From the NCBI GenBank assembly GCA_027577595.1, contig JANBRJ010000079.1:1-64000 (forward strand): a stretch of 64,000 nt of DNA, read 5' to 3'. The notes beneath the pieces were generated by a model. It was given only the letters and a program-made list of their open reading frames with translations, was not told where the DNA came from and searched no databases. The DNA comes from Coemansia sp. RSA 487. Lineage: Eukaryota > Kickxellomycota > Kickxellomycetes > Kickxellales > Kickxellaceae. Position numbers and translations under genes: made by a program. Positions 17,248 through 27,645 of the stretch are shown here, piece by piece (positions within the stretch are counted from its first letter, which is position 1; each line of letters begins with the position of its first letter).

Positions 17248-19422
17248 ATGGCCACCACATTTAGAAAGATTACAAGGAATATTCATTCTTTTGTGCAACC
17301 CAACTTTTCAGCCAAGCTAAACGACTCTGATTTTGAGTACTTAGAAGAAGAGCTTGATTTTAATATCAGCGCAAGTGAGATTAAACGCAAAGGAAATGCT
17401 GCCGTTAAGAAGAGATTGAGTATACTCAAACTGATCACTAGCCAGAACACACCGACGTTTGATAACGTGGTTAAACCATTAGCACTAGGTGCAAACGTGT
17501 TTCGAGCAACTACTCTTCCTCTAATTTTCCTTCAAAGTGTTAGCACTAATGCAGATGTTCGAAGGGCAAGCGCATCTGTAACAAAGAGTGTGAATGTAAG
17601 TATAAAACCCACTGTTAGCAATAATCAATGTCTTGCATATCTACAATTGCACTAACACGTTTGCATCATCTGAACAAACTCTAATATGTAGGCTTGTGAA
17701 GCAACTATTCTTGGAAACATGTTGCTGTATAAAGCAGTCCAAATTATACGCAATGACAAGGATGAAATGGAAAAACTTTGCAACGAAGATAAGATGCTTA
17801 TTGATACCCTCGTACTAGACATGCAGAGGAATGGAGCTGCACTTAGTGGCAAGGATGCCATAAGATTTCGCAAATATTCGCGTAGAGCAGCACGCAAAAG
17901 AGAAGAGTTTTATATTAATACTCAGCACAATGGCATTGACTTGGATTTTACTTACGAGGAAAAACTAATAATTGTTAGCGAGAGACTACTTGGTGGGCTT
18001 TCGGATGACTATGACTTTTCACGGCCAGCAAGTACAACCGTATTAACAAACCCAAAGCTAATTCTTGAATGGGTAGATAACAAGGACATAAGAAAAATGG
18101 CATTTACCAAACTTAATTCGGGATGTGCGAAGAATATCAAAATTCTTAAAGAATACAGCACCTGGAACCATAAAATGGTCGCTGTTCTTGGGAATAAATC
18201 ATTTGCTGAATATACACTTGAAGCACAGGTGGCACGAACAACTGAAAGTGCATTCAAATTTTTGAATGACTTGAAATCAAAACTTCAGTGCAAGGCCAAT
18301 GAAGAGCTCGACAAATTGGTCAAACTGAAGTACCAAGACGTAGAAAGCTCACAAAATGGATTTAGCGGCTTCTTTGCTTGGGATAGACAGTACTACATTA
18401 ATCGTGCTATTTACAAAAAGGTCGGAATTGACCGGTCTATTATCAAAGAATATTTCCCATTGGATCACGTTTTAGCAGAACTATTACATATGTACGAAAA
18501 TATCCTAGGATTGAAAATAGTCAAGGTTGTGGATGCTGATACTTGGAGCCCTGATGTAGAAAAGTACAAGGTGTATGATGCTTTAAATGAGGATATATTA
18601 GGCTACTTCTATATTGATCTGCTAAATCGTGAAGGAAAATATACAAATGCAGCGATGATGCCAATATGTGAAGGGTTTGAACAACGTAATGGCATGCAAG
18701 TACATCCTATATGTGCACTTTCTACTTCTTTCACTCCAAGCCATACAAAGAGCCAAGCACTGCTACAGCTGAATGAGGTAAGAACGCTTGTACAGGAGCT
18801 TGGACATGTATTCCACTTTATTTGTACAAGAACTAAATGGTCCATGCTTGGTTCAGTGAATGTGAAACCCGATGCTATCAATATTCCATCGCAATTGATG
18901 GAGTGTTGGCTAACACAGCCTGAAACAATGCACAAACTATCTTCACATCATCAGACTGGCTTGCCATTGCCCCACAAGCTTCTTAAGGATGTATACACTA
19001 TCCAGAACGAATTCCAAGCACTGCGTTATATGGAACAGATCTTTCATTCGCTCTTTGATTTAACAATCAATAGCTCAACAGAAGGTAAACCTAACATTGA
19101 GGGAATCTATAAACAGCTCTGCAAGGAAGTAGGATTTTTGGATGAAGGCAAAGTCGACATATGTCCACCAGCAACATTTGACCATTATGATGGCAGATAC
19201 TGTTCCAAGTATTATGGATATCTCTGGGCAAGAGTCATTGCTGCTGATATATTCGTGTCGCGTTTCCTAAAGGATGGGATCGTCAATATCCAGGCTGGGA
19301 TAGAATACCGCAAGGCGGTTCTGGAACCTGGAGCTAGCCATGATGCTATGGCCATCACGGAAAAGTTCCTTGGCAGAAAGCCCAGTTCTGAAGCATTCTT
19401 TCAACTTAACAGGCTAGCTTAG
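17248..19422 (+). CDS. M3 (thimet oligopeptidase/saccharolysin-like) homologue lacking zinc ligands; one intron
   Basis: Two exons, 17248-17595 and 17692-19422, join in phase 0 across a 96-nt intron (GTAAGT donor at 17596, TAG acceptor at 17689-17691, ACTAAC-like branch at 17651). The 692-residue product aligns over its full length with M3 oligopeptidases such as thimet oligopeptidase and neurolysin: EYFPLDHVLAELL, YFYIDLLNREGKY, SQLMECW, HHQTGLPLPHKLL and YYGYLWA are all recognisable. The zinc motif HEFGH reads QELGH (residues 484-488; CAG at 18793-18795), and the third ligand, Glu 25 residues downstream (DFVE in active enzymes), is Asn 513 (DAIN; AAT at 18880-18882). With two of three ligands gone, zinc catalysis is unlikely. 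The ORF is otherwise intact, so this looks like a maintained pseudo-enzyme rather than a pseudogene. Confidence 0.9.
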
Positions 19423-19571
19423 CATCTTTCTTTATAGTATTCGTAAATATATATTCTAGCACAAATGTTGTAAGTTGAACTTGGATTTCCCCAGATCGAT
19501 GGCATTTACAAATATGCATAAAGCAACATCATTAAATTCCCGAGTACATACCACACCATGCAATAGGATAT

Positions 19572-20825
19572 TCAACCAAGGGACTGGATGAACGAGCCGA
19601 TATTGCCCCAGAACACATCCATACCACGCATATGGGGAGTTACAACATGGAAAACATGCACGCCATCTGGAAACACCTGGAGCTTTACAGGCCCATCATA
19701 TTTGGTATCTTTTCCACGGCGCTGCACGCTTGCGGTGGCTCTGGCAGCAAACTCGCAAATATCAGAGTACATTGTTTCCAATCTGCTTGCCTGTATAAGC
19801 GTTGGAGGCAGCTCTGAGAGATCTGCGTTGATTGGAGCTATGAAGGGGTCGTTTGCAAGCTCTTTCATATAGGATGCAGTGCCTTTTGATTCTATAATGG
19901 CGAAGTCGCGAGGACCCAATAGTTTATAGATAGACGATTCTGGATCATCAAGACGCTCAGGCTCCAAATAGTCAATGTCTGAGTTAGTGCGCCATGTGTC
20001 ACGAGTGTATGAAATATCGACACGCGGAGACAAGAGAATCAGGGCGGCAATAGGTTCATTGTGTGGTCGAACTAGCTGCCACAGCGCAAGCGCCAGGTTT
20101 CCGCCAGCGCTGTCACCGGCAACAACAATGTTGCGTGCTTCATATCCCAAGCCCTGGCGCAGGTAGGTGTATGCACAGAATGCATCATAGAGCTGCACTG
20201 GATACTTGAACTGAGGCGCCAATCTGTACTCGACTGAGTAGATGGGCAATTTAGTTGAGGATGAAAGGTGCATGTGTAGGTCACGATACGCCTCCAAGCT
20301 ACCGACGACATAGGCCCCGCCATGGAAATACAATATGGCTTTTCCTGTGTGATTACTTTGTGGAATGTCAATACTGGTATGTGCAATGCGCTCAGCCCTA
20401 ATGGTAGTTCCAGATGCGACAGCTTCTGCAGACATGCGCAAAAGTTGGCTTTCCCAACGTCCAGCATTCTGGGCAATGCTGCAACTAACAGGAACAGCTG
20501 GAATCTGGATGCATGATACAGTGCTCGGATACCGATCCCCGAACGCTGCCTTCTCCACAGAGCGAACAATGACCCCCCAGTACCTGGAGCTTGCCCTGTG
20601 GACAATCCCAGAGCTGTTAGCTTGGCTGATGTACCAGAATACATCGCGTCCAAGGTTAGTACGGAAATCCCAACTGGAAACTCGCGGCCCATAGAGTATA
20701 TACCGAGCAGAGGACTTTGTAGCTATGCATATGAAGTTGACAGTCGCAAGCACTAGCATGCAAAAAGTAGCTAGACGGGAGGATGGCAGTGGTTCACAGG
20801 CGGAGGACATTTTCATATGTATCAT
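19572..20825 (-). CDS. membrane-anchored alpha/beta-hydrolase (HSL-type esterase), paralogue B
   Basis: The 417-residue product is a close paralogue of the product at 15329-16582 and the same length. It has an N-terminal hydrophobic segment (about residues 18-37), GPRVSSWDF, AFGDRYPSTVS, the oxyanion motif FHGGAY, the nucleophile in GDSAGG, the acid in NDPFIAPINAD and the His in DGVHVFHV. The catalytic set is complete. The two copies differ most in the N-terminal membrane segment and around the C-terminal third, so they may differ in location or substrate. They are separated by the oppositely oriented M3 homologue. The duplication is clear; which came first is not. Confidence 0.85.
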   Translation of the reverse strand: MIHMKMSSACEPLPSSRLATFCMLVLATVNFICIATKSSARYILYGPRVSSWDFRTNLGRDVFWYISQANSSGIVHRASSRYWGVIVRSVEKAAFGDRYPSTVSCIQIPAVPVSCSIAQNAGRWESQLLRMSAEAVASGTTIRAERIAHTSIDIPQSNHTGKAILYFHGGAYVVGSLEAYRDLHMHLSSSTKLPIYSVEYRLAPQFKYPVQLYDAFCAYTYLRQGLGYEARNIVVAGDSAGGNLALALWQLVRPHNEPIAALILLSPRVDISYTRDTWRTNSDIDYLEPERLDDPESSIYKLLGPRDFAIIESKGTASYMKELANDPFIAPINADLSELPPTLIQASRLETMYSDICEFAARATASVQRRGKDTKYDGPVKLQVFPDGVHVFHVVTPHMRGMDVFWGNIGSFIQSLG

Positions 20826-21257
20826 ATAATGTTGGCAGTGAATAGGAATACATAAAGTATCAAAATAATTTTAAAAGAAAGCTTGGAGTTTGTGCTGGAA
20901 ATATGGCGACTGTCGTTGGATGAGGTTAAGACTGGCCAAGGAACGGAGACACCTATGAGCCGAGCCACCAAATGGAAGGCAATGAATGAAGCATAGTGCC
21001 GCAGAAGCTTCTCTCCTTTCTTGGAGGGTTCGAACAATGGATAGCAGAACTGTAATTTCCATTTGGTTTCGTATTATGCGCTTTTAGCGGAACATGTGTG
21101 GTGCAGAGATAAAAAATGTCTGGCTGCATGGTCATACATTGCCCCTAGATCAAGCCATGCCTTTTCTTGCGTTGGTTATATTCATTTGGAGACAAAAGTA
21201 CTGCCAAGATTCTGTCCAACTTTAAAGAGTGTACTATTATAATAGCTAAGCTGTCTT
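20826..21257. other. intergenic, nothing recognised
   Basis: This is 430 bp between two minus-strand genes. Short overlapping ORFs have no motif. GGGTTCGAAC at about 21026 resembles a tRNA T-arm, but no cloverleaf can be built around it. Confidence 0.4.
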
Positions 21258-21461
21258 TTATCCACGAACGCGCCGCCCGCTTTTAAGACGCTCGAGCTCG
21301 CCACTCTTCTCTCTCATCGCATCTGCCTTACTGCTTAAAAAGTAGATGGGCGTGCTTGTCTTTTTCTGGTAGACCCTTGCACCTGGGCTAAGCGACTCGA
21401 GTTCAGCCACAGTCACCGCCAGCTCATCTATGCGCTGCTGTAGATTGCTGGCTGCATCCAT
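21258..21461 (-). CDS. prefoldin-like ASDURF-family small protein
   Basis: The 67-residue product starts MDAASNLQQRIDEL and carries a coiled coil, then PGARVYQKK, IYFLSS and a second coiled coil ELERLKSGR. It resembles the human ASNSD1-upstream-ORF protein (ASDURF), a prefoldin-like subunit of the PAQosome/R2TP chaperone complex. In both, a VxELxxL helix leads into a short RVYxxQ/K beta turn, a (I/F)FFL strand and a second heptad helix. In humans this protein comes from a uORF; here it has its own gene, divergent from the gene at 22097. An in-frame ATG 20 codons upstream would add a hydrophobic run and is less likely. The match is by eye over a short protein, so confidence is moderate. Confidence 0.6.
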   Translation of the reverse strand: MDAASNLQQRIDELAVTVAELESLSPGARVYQKKTSTPIYFLSSKADAMREKSGELERLKSGRRVRG

Positions 21462-22096
21462 TATTCGTAATACTATCGCAAAGCACAGAGAAAAAAGCAA
21501 ACAGCAAACAAAGACAGACAAGTGCCAAAACAGAGTTTATAAAAGATTGCAAAACCGCAGCAGAAGCATGATGGCTCACGAAAATCTGGGCTTTTATACT
21601 TTTGTGGAAACTACACGTGATTGGGGCCCACAGACAGGCCACGCGACACACATGTGCAAAACCAAGGGAATCTGTGGGCAGGTAAGGCGGGAAAAGGGGG
21701 ACAAAAGAAAGCTTACATTGGGCTTTTCCTAAACAGTGGTGAATGGCTGGGGGAGGCCTCAAAAGCTTTCAGCGAATCACAGCTCGCTGTTTTTCGCTTT
21801 TGCCTTTGAAAATTTTTTGTTATTTTTTTCTTTACTGGAATTGGTCGTGGAATTTTTTTGTTTTTTTTTTTGACAAGCAGCCCGCGTTTTCTCCACTCTT
21901 TTTGCACCACGTTTGGCTTTTAAAAGCGTTTTACTTTTCTTTTGCCATCTTTTTTCTGTTTCATCCAAGGTCTAGCCCTTTTCCCTCTGTTTCTCCCTTG
22001 TTTCTTCCTTGTCTTTTCGTTGTTTCTACTCATACCGAATCACACACTCTTTACACGCTTTTTCCACGCGTAAATCTACCAGTAATTAGCATAATC
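21462..22096. promoter_or_regulatory. divergent promoter region with T-rich tracts
   Basis: This is 635 bp shared by the ASDURF-like gene (minus) and the zinc-finger gene (plus). It contains long T/C-rich tracts at 21805-22080, common in fungal promoters and leaders. The plus frame is open back to 21743, but that stretch translates to Phe-rich sequence and is most likely 5' UTR. Confidence 0.5.
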
Positions 22097-24088
22097 ATGG
22101 CGGCAGCGACCATGGCAGCATCAATCTCTACTTCACCATCTCAGGCGACAAAGCATGCGGCAACTTCGTTCAGCAAGGCTGGTGGCTCTGAAAGAACAAA
22201 ATGCCCCAAATGTACGCACAAGATTGATGCATACGCAGTTGACACCAATTGCGCCTTTCGCATGTGCGCGAATCTAGACTGCACGTGGCCCTTTGATTGC
22301 GACAATATGGCCCAATGTTTTGAACATGACGCTGCGGTTCCGTCGATGAGGAAGCGCGCAAAGAAGCGGAAAGCGCTGGCGTCGAAGGAGGAGCAGCGGC
22401 GAGCAAAGCGCCGACAGTCTATGCTCGATAAGGCGCCGAATACGCCGTCTTCCCGAACTCTCAGCATGTCTGCGATTGGCGCGGATGTTGCTTCTCAGTT
22501 GCATTTGTCGGCTGCTATGCCTCCGGCATTAACCGCGATTTCGTCGACAACCCCGATTACCACCGACCCGTTGACATCGTCCCTTCCGTTCCTTACCACC
22601 CCAATCACCAGCAGCAGCTTCGCCGAAAACGATAGCATCAGCCAGCTGGACGACTGGCTAGCTGACTTGTGCAACTCGGCCAATGTTAATGGGCCTTCAT
22701 CGGCGGTAGGAATGCAGTCAGCAGTATCGACAGCCGATTATTCGTCTGTGCTTGGCAGCACTATCAGTGCCTCAGGTAGTAACATGTTATTGTCCCAAGG
22801 TAAATATCAGCAAGATACCCAGAGTAGTCCTGCTATATGTTCTAAGAGTAATGCTGAGACTCCCAGCGGCGCCAGAGCAGCCATTCCATGTGCTCATGGC
22901 CCCTGTGACAGCTCATACAACGAGCCACTGTCTACGGACTGGCTCGAGTCTCTTTTGAGCTCGTCGTCAGAATCATCCCCCCCCTCTCTGCCAATGGCTG
23001 CACCGATTAATGCAGCCAGCACTGGCACTGGCGGTGGCCTGTTGACGACAGCTCCTAAATCGTTGCTTGCACAGCAGCAGCAACCAGGCCAAATCTCTGG
23101 AACCAGCAACCATTGCGGCACTGAAAGTGCATCTTTTATACAGCAGTTTTCTATTGATGGAGCGCTTGGCCGCGATTGCACTTTTCTGCCATCGGCCGCG
23201 TCCAACAACATTTCTTGTGGTGGTGGTTCTTTGTTTGACTCTGGTAACACCAATGTAGTTGCAGATATCTTTTCTGTTTTCGGCACATCGCCCACGCCGC
23301 AGCCGCTGGCTTCTACCCCGGTGGCAGCTTCGTCGGCTAATGCGCATTCCTCGCCCTCGGCCACGCTTGTCGATGACGCCGTCATCCCACGCACGAGCCG
23401 GCACCCAAGCCCTACGACGAGCAACAGCGAGAGCGGCGCTGATGACATTGATGCCCATAGGCCTATATCGCCCAACGAACTGGCACTACTTATAGGCAGC
23501 AACAGCAGCGGCAATAGCGTTCCTGATGGCGACAAAGGGCAGCCAGTGTCATCATCGGCTGGTATCCTCGATCCATTCTCTGCGCTTCTTTCACCTCCGT
23601 CCTCGGCTCATCTTGGTCTGTCCAGTGGAGTGGGAAAACACAATGCCAACGGAAACAGCAATGCCCTTGGCGGTGGTGGAGCGCTTGATCATTGTTACTG
23701 GCCGTCCTCAGTATCCAACGCGTTAGCAGCTCCCTCTCCTACAGTAATGGAAAGGGGTGATTCCAGGGACAGCACTTCATCTGCACTGTCGTCTATTGTT
23801 CCTGCCAGCAGATCGGCGTCGTGCTCGGATGCTATGCCGTTTGATATAAACGATCTGTTTGGCACAGCCGCTGTGACCACAGCTTCTGCAAGTGCTAATG
23901 ACAGCAGGAATGCCGCTGTATCGTCGGAGAATGATGTACCATTGGCATTGACATCAAAATCGCTACCACCCTCAACTGAATCAACGACTGACAACTCCAG
24001 CAAGCCAATCGACAGCATGGCAGCATTGGATACTGCAAGTATTATTGACAATATCCTTGGAAAGTCATCGTGTACCTCCTCCTCCTAG
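22097..24088 (+). CDS. zinc-binding, Ser-rich putative transcription regulator
   Basis: The 663-residue product has no family I can name with certainty. Residues 36-68 form a compact cysteine module (CPKC, then NCAFRMC, NLDC and PFDC), probably one zinc site of the C-x2-C...C-x4-C kind. A strong basic cluster follows (KRAKKRK and RRAKRRQ, about 85-110), a likely nuclear signal or DNA contact. The rest is long, low-complexity and Ser/Ala/Pro-rich, punctuated by acidic-hydrophobic patches (DDWLADLC, DWLESLL, VADIFSVFG, DINDLFG and SIIDNILG at the C-terminus) that look like repeated transactivation or co-factor-binding motifs. I chose the start at 22097 because the upstream frame is Phe-rich leader. 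A role in transcription is inference. Confidence 0.75.
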   Translation: MAAATMAASISTSPSQATKHAATSFSKAGGSERTKCPKCTHKIDAYAVDTNCAFRMCANLDCTWPFDCDNMAQCFEHDAAVPSMRKRAKKRKALASKEEQRRAKRRQSMLDKAPNTPSSRTLSMSAIGADVASQLHLSAAMPPALTAISSTTPITTDPLTSSLPFLTTPITSSSFAENDSISQLDDWLADLCNSANVNGPSSAVGMQSAVSTADYSSVLGSTISASGSNMLLSQGKYQQDTQSSPAICSKSNAETPSGARAAIPCAHGPCDSSYNEPLSTDWLESLLSSSSESSPPSLPMAAPINAASTGTGGGLLTTAPKSLLAQQQQPGQISGTSNHCGTESASFIQQFSIDGALGRDCTFLPSAASNNISCGGGSLFDSGNTNVVADIFSVFGTSPTPQPLASTPVAASSANAHSSPSATLVDDAVIPRTSRHPSPTTSNSESGADDIDAHRPISPNELALLIGSNSSGNSVPDGDKGQPVSSSAGILDPFSALLSPPSSAHLGLSSGVGKHNANGNSNALGGGGALDHCYWPSSVSNALAAPSPTVMERGDSRDSTSSALSSIVPASRSASCSDAMPFDINDLFGTAAVTTASASANDSRNAAVSSENDVPLALTSKSLPPSTESTTDNSSKPIDSMAALDTASIIDNILGKSSCTSSS

Positions 24089-24639
24089 GCGATCTGACTG
24101 TAGCGAAATCGTTGCTTGTTGGTGGAGAGAGGGAAGGCTTATTCCCCACTCCCACATGTACTTGTACAAAACCTCACCACTGTCCTGAAAACAAACACAT
24201 CATATACACATTTGATGTATAACCAAAAAAAAAAACAAACCATTCGAGGTTGTTTTTTCATCTCCGCAATTTCTTTTGTCTATATCGCTTATTTATTTTT
24301 CTTGTAACATTAAAAAAAACCTTTAAACATATCTCTTCTTAACCATACTGAGAAAGTGTGGTGATCTGGAGCGATACTTCCGTGATTCCTGATCCAAAGG
24401 AATCCGATACACGAAGACATAAAAATCGTACCTGCCAAACAGCCAAACCATTTTCTCAGTTTTCTTTTTTTTATCAAATCAATACATCACAAAAGCTCAT
24501 CACGATCGACCATAATAGCATATCAAGCCATGTTGAGTGGGCTTTATCGAAATAGCCAGTTTGGCGTTGCTGAACGCAGCTTCATTATTTTCAAGCCTTT
24601 TATTTTATTTTAAACATATTACTCTGAAAGTAGAATAAC
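24089..24639. other. intergenic, nothing recognised
   Basis: This holds the 3' region of the zinc-finger gene and the promoter of DSS4. A- and T-runs are present; no ORF has motifs. Confidence 0.4.
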
Positions 24640-25110
24640 ATGGCAGAAGCAGCATCCAGAAATGCAGTCAATGCTCAATATAGCAGCAGCGGGGCGACAA
24701 ATCCCCTAGCCATCGGGTGTCCACGAACTGGGTGCAAGTGCACGATAATCCGGGTAGGAGCAGCCACACTAGTCCACCGCAGCAGCATAGCACAGCCATC
24801 GAAGGAGGACACAGCCACGACGAGCAGCCACGGGATGCCTGGAATCGGTGCACCGGAAGCTGAACTCGGCAATCTTTGCAATATTCCTGACCAGATTACA
24901 GCCCTTATCGGGTCGTCTGATGGGTGGTACTGGATGCTCACGGATATGATGGACTTTGAGAACGTCGGGTTCTCACATTCGGTCGGGAACGTCAAGTACT
25001 TGTCGTGCGCTGACTGCGATCTTGCACCCCTTGGGTACCACGATACTGCGCTTGCAAAGGCGGGGACCAAGGAGTTCCTCATAGCTGCCGATCGCGTAGC
25101 GTATCGCTAA
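24640..25110 (+). CDS. DSS4: Mss4/Dss4-like Rab-binding zinc protein
   Basis: The 156-residue product fits the Mss4/RABIF/Dss4 family, which binds nucleotide-free exocytic Rab GTPases and acts as an exchange factor or Rab chaperone. It has the N-terminal zinc half-site CPRTGCKC, the hallmark central block WYWMLTDMMDFENVGFSHSV with VGNVKYLSCADCD supplying the second half-site, and the C-terminal LIAADRVAYR strand. The central insertion (about residues 40-85, Ser/Thr-rich) is longer than in animal Mss4. Zinc cysteines appear complete. It is convergent with the AspRS gene with only 165 bp between stops. Confidence 0.9.
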   Translation: MAEAASRNAVNAQYSSSGATNPLAIGCPRTGCKCTIIRVGAATLVHRSSIAQPSKEDTATTSSHGMPGIGAPEAELGNLCNIPDQITALIGSSDGWYWMLTDMMDFENVGFSHSVGNVKYLSCADCDLAPLGYHDTALAKAGTKEFLIAADRVAYR

Positions 25111-25275
25111 GTAGTGACACATGTTCTGTTTTATTGCTTCAAGCACAAACAAAGATGATATTAGTGCCGTTAAACTAGACGAGCTATTAGTAAACCTGGA
25201 GTCCTTATTGGAAAATGGTTTAGAAAAGAAGCAAAGCATCGCGAACACTATTCTGCCAAATAGATTTTCTCTGGC

Positions 25276-27171
25276 TCATGGCTCAACGCGCTTGGGATCG
25301 CGAGGGAACAGCGAGACGTTGCGGATGTTGCCAATGCCCAGATAGAACATGACGACACGCTCCAAGCCAACACCGCCACCGGCATGCGGCGGACATCCGT
25401 ACTCGAAGCCCTTGATGTAGTCGGCTAGCGATTCCGGCTCAATGTTAAGGGCCTTGATGCGCTCGGTCAGCAGCGCGGGGTCGTGAATACGCTGGGCACC
25501 CGACATGATTTCCTCGCCACGGAGGAAAAAGTCGTACGAGTTGGAGTAGTTAGGGTTGGTGGGGTCCGGCATCGTGTAGAACGGGCGGATACCCAAGGGG
25601 AATTTGTCCAGCATGTAGAAATCGGTGTTGTACTCCTTCTTGACCAACTTGCCGAGCTCTCTCTCCTGAGGAGTCGTCAGGTCCGCCAAGTCCTCGATCT
25701 CCACGCCGTGCTTGCGCAGAAGCGCGATCGCATCCTTGTACTCAAGACGCAGCGGCTTCTCGTCGAACTTGATCGGCTCTGACGGGTACTGCTGGCGAAT
25801 GACCTCCAGCTCGTGTGCCCACCTGGACTCCAGGTTCTTGAAGATGTACACAAACATGTCGCCAATCATGTACATGACCTCGTGGTAGTGCTCGCGGAAC
25901 GAGCACTCCAGGTCAAGCCCCACGTACTCAGTAAGATGCCTGTACGTGTTCGAGTCCTCAGCACGGAACACGGGTGCCACCTCATAGACACGTCCAAAGT
26001 CGGCAGCAATGCATGCTTGTTTGTACAGCTGGGGTGATTGCGCCAGGTATGCATGGCGTTTAAAGTACGTGACCTGGAAAACGTTGGAGCCGCCCTCGCT
26101 TGCGGTGCCAATGATCTTGGGCGAATGGATCTCGGTGAACTTTTGGTTTGACAGGTACTCGCGGAAGAGATGGCCCACGGCAGCCTGAATCTTGAAGATG
26201 GCGTTGTTGGTGATTGTGCGCAGATCAATCACTCTGTTGTCCAGTCGCGTGTCAAGGTGCACCTTGTTTAGTGTAGGGTCCTTCTCGTAGTCCTGCTTGG
26301 AACGTGACGCATCTTCGATCGAGAAAGGTAGCTGTTTGACCACCTCAGAAGTCACAAACAAGGTATTGACTGTCAGCTCCACATCGCCGACGGTGCAGCT
26401 CTTGACCGGCTCTCTGGGCACAGTTACTTCCGCAGTAATCGAAACGATCGACTCGTTGGGGATGCTACAGTTATTGCCAAAAGAAATCATTTTGGCAGAT
26501 AGAGTGTGTACTGGTGGTGATCAGTCATAGCCAAAAGAAACAGCTTAAAAGCGAAAAGTCGCACGAGGTTGAGTGGTATAGCTATATGAAGTATGGCTTT
26601 AATATGGCTGCTGAATCATTAGCACCACCACAGTGTGCCTAAAGATTCATAAGAAAAACTAATGTGTAATATCTCTCGATTGCACTTACCTGTTGGCAAA
26701 TTTGACCATCTTCTTGCTGATGATGTCCTCCCTGTTCGCATCAACCAGACCCTGCACCGTTGCTGTGCCTTCACGAAGGACCAGGAAACACATCTTGTTT
26801 CCAGTTGGGCGCGAATTCTGCACACGAGCCTGGATATTGACTATCTGGCCTGCCATCGCTGTCGACAGGTTCTTGATCTCGGTCCACTCGGTGTTGGTCT
26901 GCTTCTGCGACATGTTAATCTCAGCCTTGCCATACTTGTCAGCCGCACAATCGCCCTCTGCTGCTTCCCGTGCTGCACGCTCGATGGCTTCGCGCTCCAA
27001 GCGCTCCTTCTTCTTCTGCTCCTTTTCACGTTCCTTCTCGAGCTTCTTGAGAGCCTTCTTGGAAAGCGGGTTACCGTCGGGCCCCAATACTACTTCTTGG
27101 AGCTGGTTTGTCACCTCGTCGACTGACGCTGGAGCGTTTTGCTGCTGCTGCTGGTGTTCTTGTTCAGACAT
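25276..27171 (-). CDS. DPS1: cytoplasmic aspartyl-tRNA synthetase, one intron
   Basis: The two minus-strand exons are 26690-27171 and 25276-26464. The 225-nt intron starts GTAAGT (26689 downward) and ends at TAG (26467-26465), joining in phase 2 so that the junction reads KFAN-SIPNESIV, as in other AspRS. The 556-residue product is nearly the same length as yeast Dps1 (557). It has an N-terminal Gln run and a Lys/Glu-rich helix that probably binds tRNA, then an OB-fold anticodon domain. The class II core follows, with TRLDNRVIDLRT (motif 1 region), FRAEDSNTYRHLTEY (motif 2) and GGGVGLERVVMFYL (motif 3). It charges tRNA-Asp in the cytosol. An ATG two codons upstream (27177) is a possible alternative start. 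Confidence 0.95.
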
Positions 27172-27177
27172 TATCAC

Positions 27178-27645
27178 TGGTGCTCTACTAGAGGCTGATC
27201 TTATACTGTTTATCGTTGCGAAATATCTTATATGCTACAAGCAGATATCGCTCAAGTGCAAATAAATAAGGCTAATCAGTTGAATTAAACGGAAGAGAAA
27301 ATATTGACAACACGGATTTCCCACTGATATTTATACTATTACCTTTTCAAAATTAATGACACAACAAGAGAAAGAAGAGGAACATCAGAGAATATCTAGT
27401 CAGTGAAGTCGTTTTTTTCTTCCTTTTTAGCTTTTGCGCATTAAAGGTGTTTGATTAAATTGTTCAAGTGCGCCGATCAATGTCCTGTGTTTCAAGAAGC
27501 TCGTTACTGCTTGCTGTTTCATCAAAAACACATCATCGAAAGCACAAAGCGGAGACAGGTAACGTGTTCTTTTTCCTTAAACTTTCTCAGGGTTATTGCA
27601 TACACCTTGTCTCATTTCAACAGCTTACTTTATTTAATACAACAA
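27178..27645. promoter_or_regulatory. divergent AspRS / UNC-45-like promoter
   Basis: This is 468 bp between two divergent genes. A GTAACG donor at 27559 and CAG acceptors at 27588-27590 or 27621-27623 hint at a 5' UTR intron in the UNC-45-like transcript. The frame is open to 27451, but its translation has no conservation. Confidence 0.4.

Noticed and set aside
21743-22096. N-terminal extension of the zinc-finger protein by 118 residues
   Set aside because: The stretch is Phe/Leu-rich from T-tracts and followed by a good ATG at 22097; most likely 5' UTR.
25121-25345. Helical-looking plus ORF between DSS4 and AspRS
   Set aside because: It overlaps the conserved 3' end of AspRS in antisense and has no promoter space of its own; possibly a vestige but not supported.
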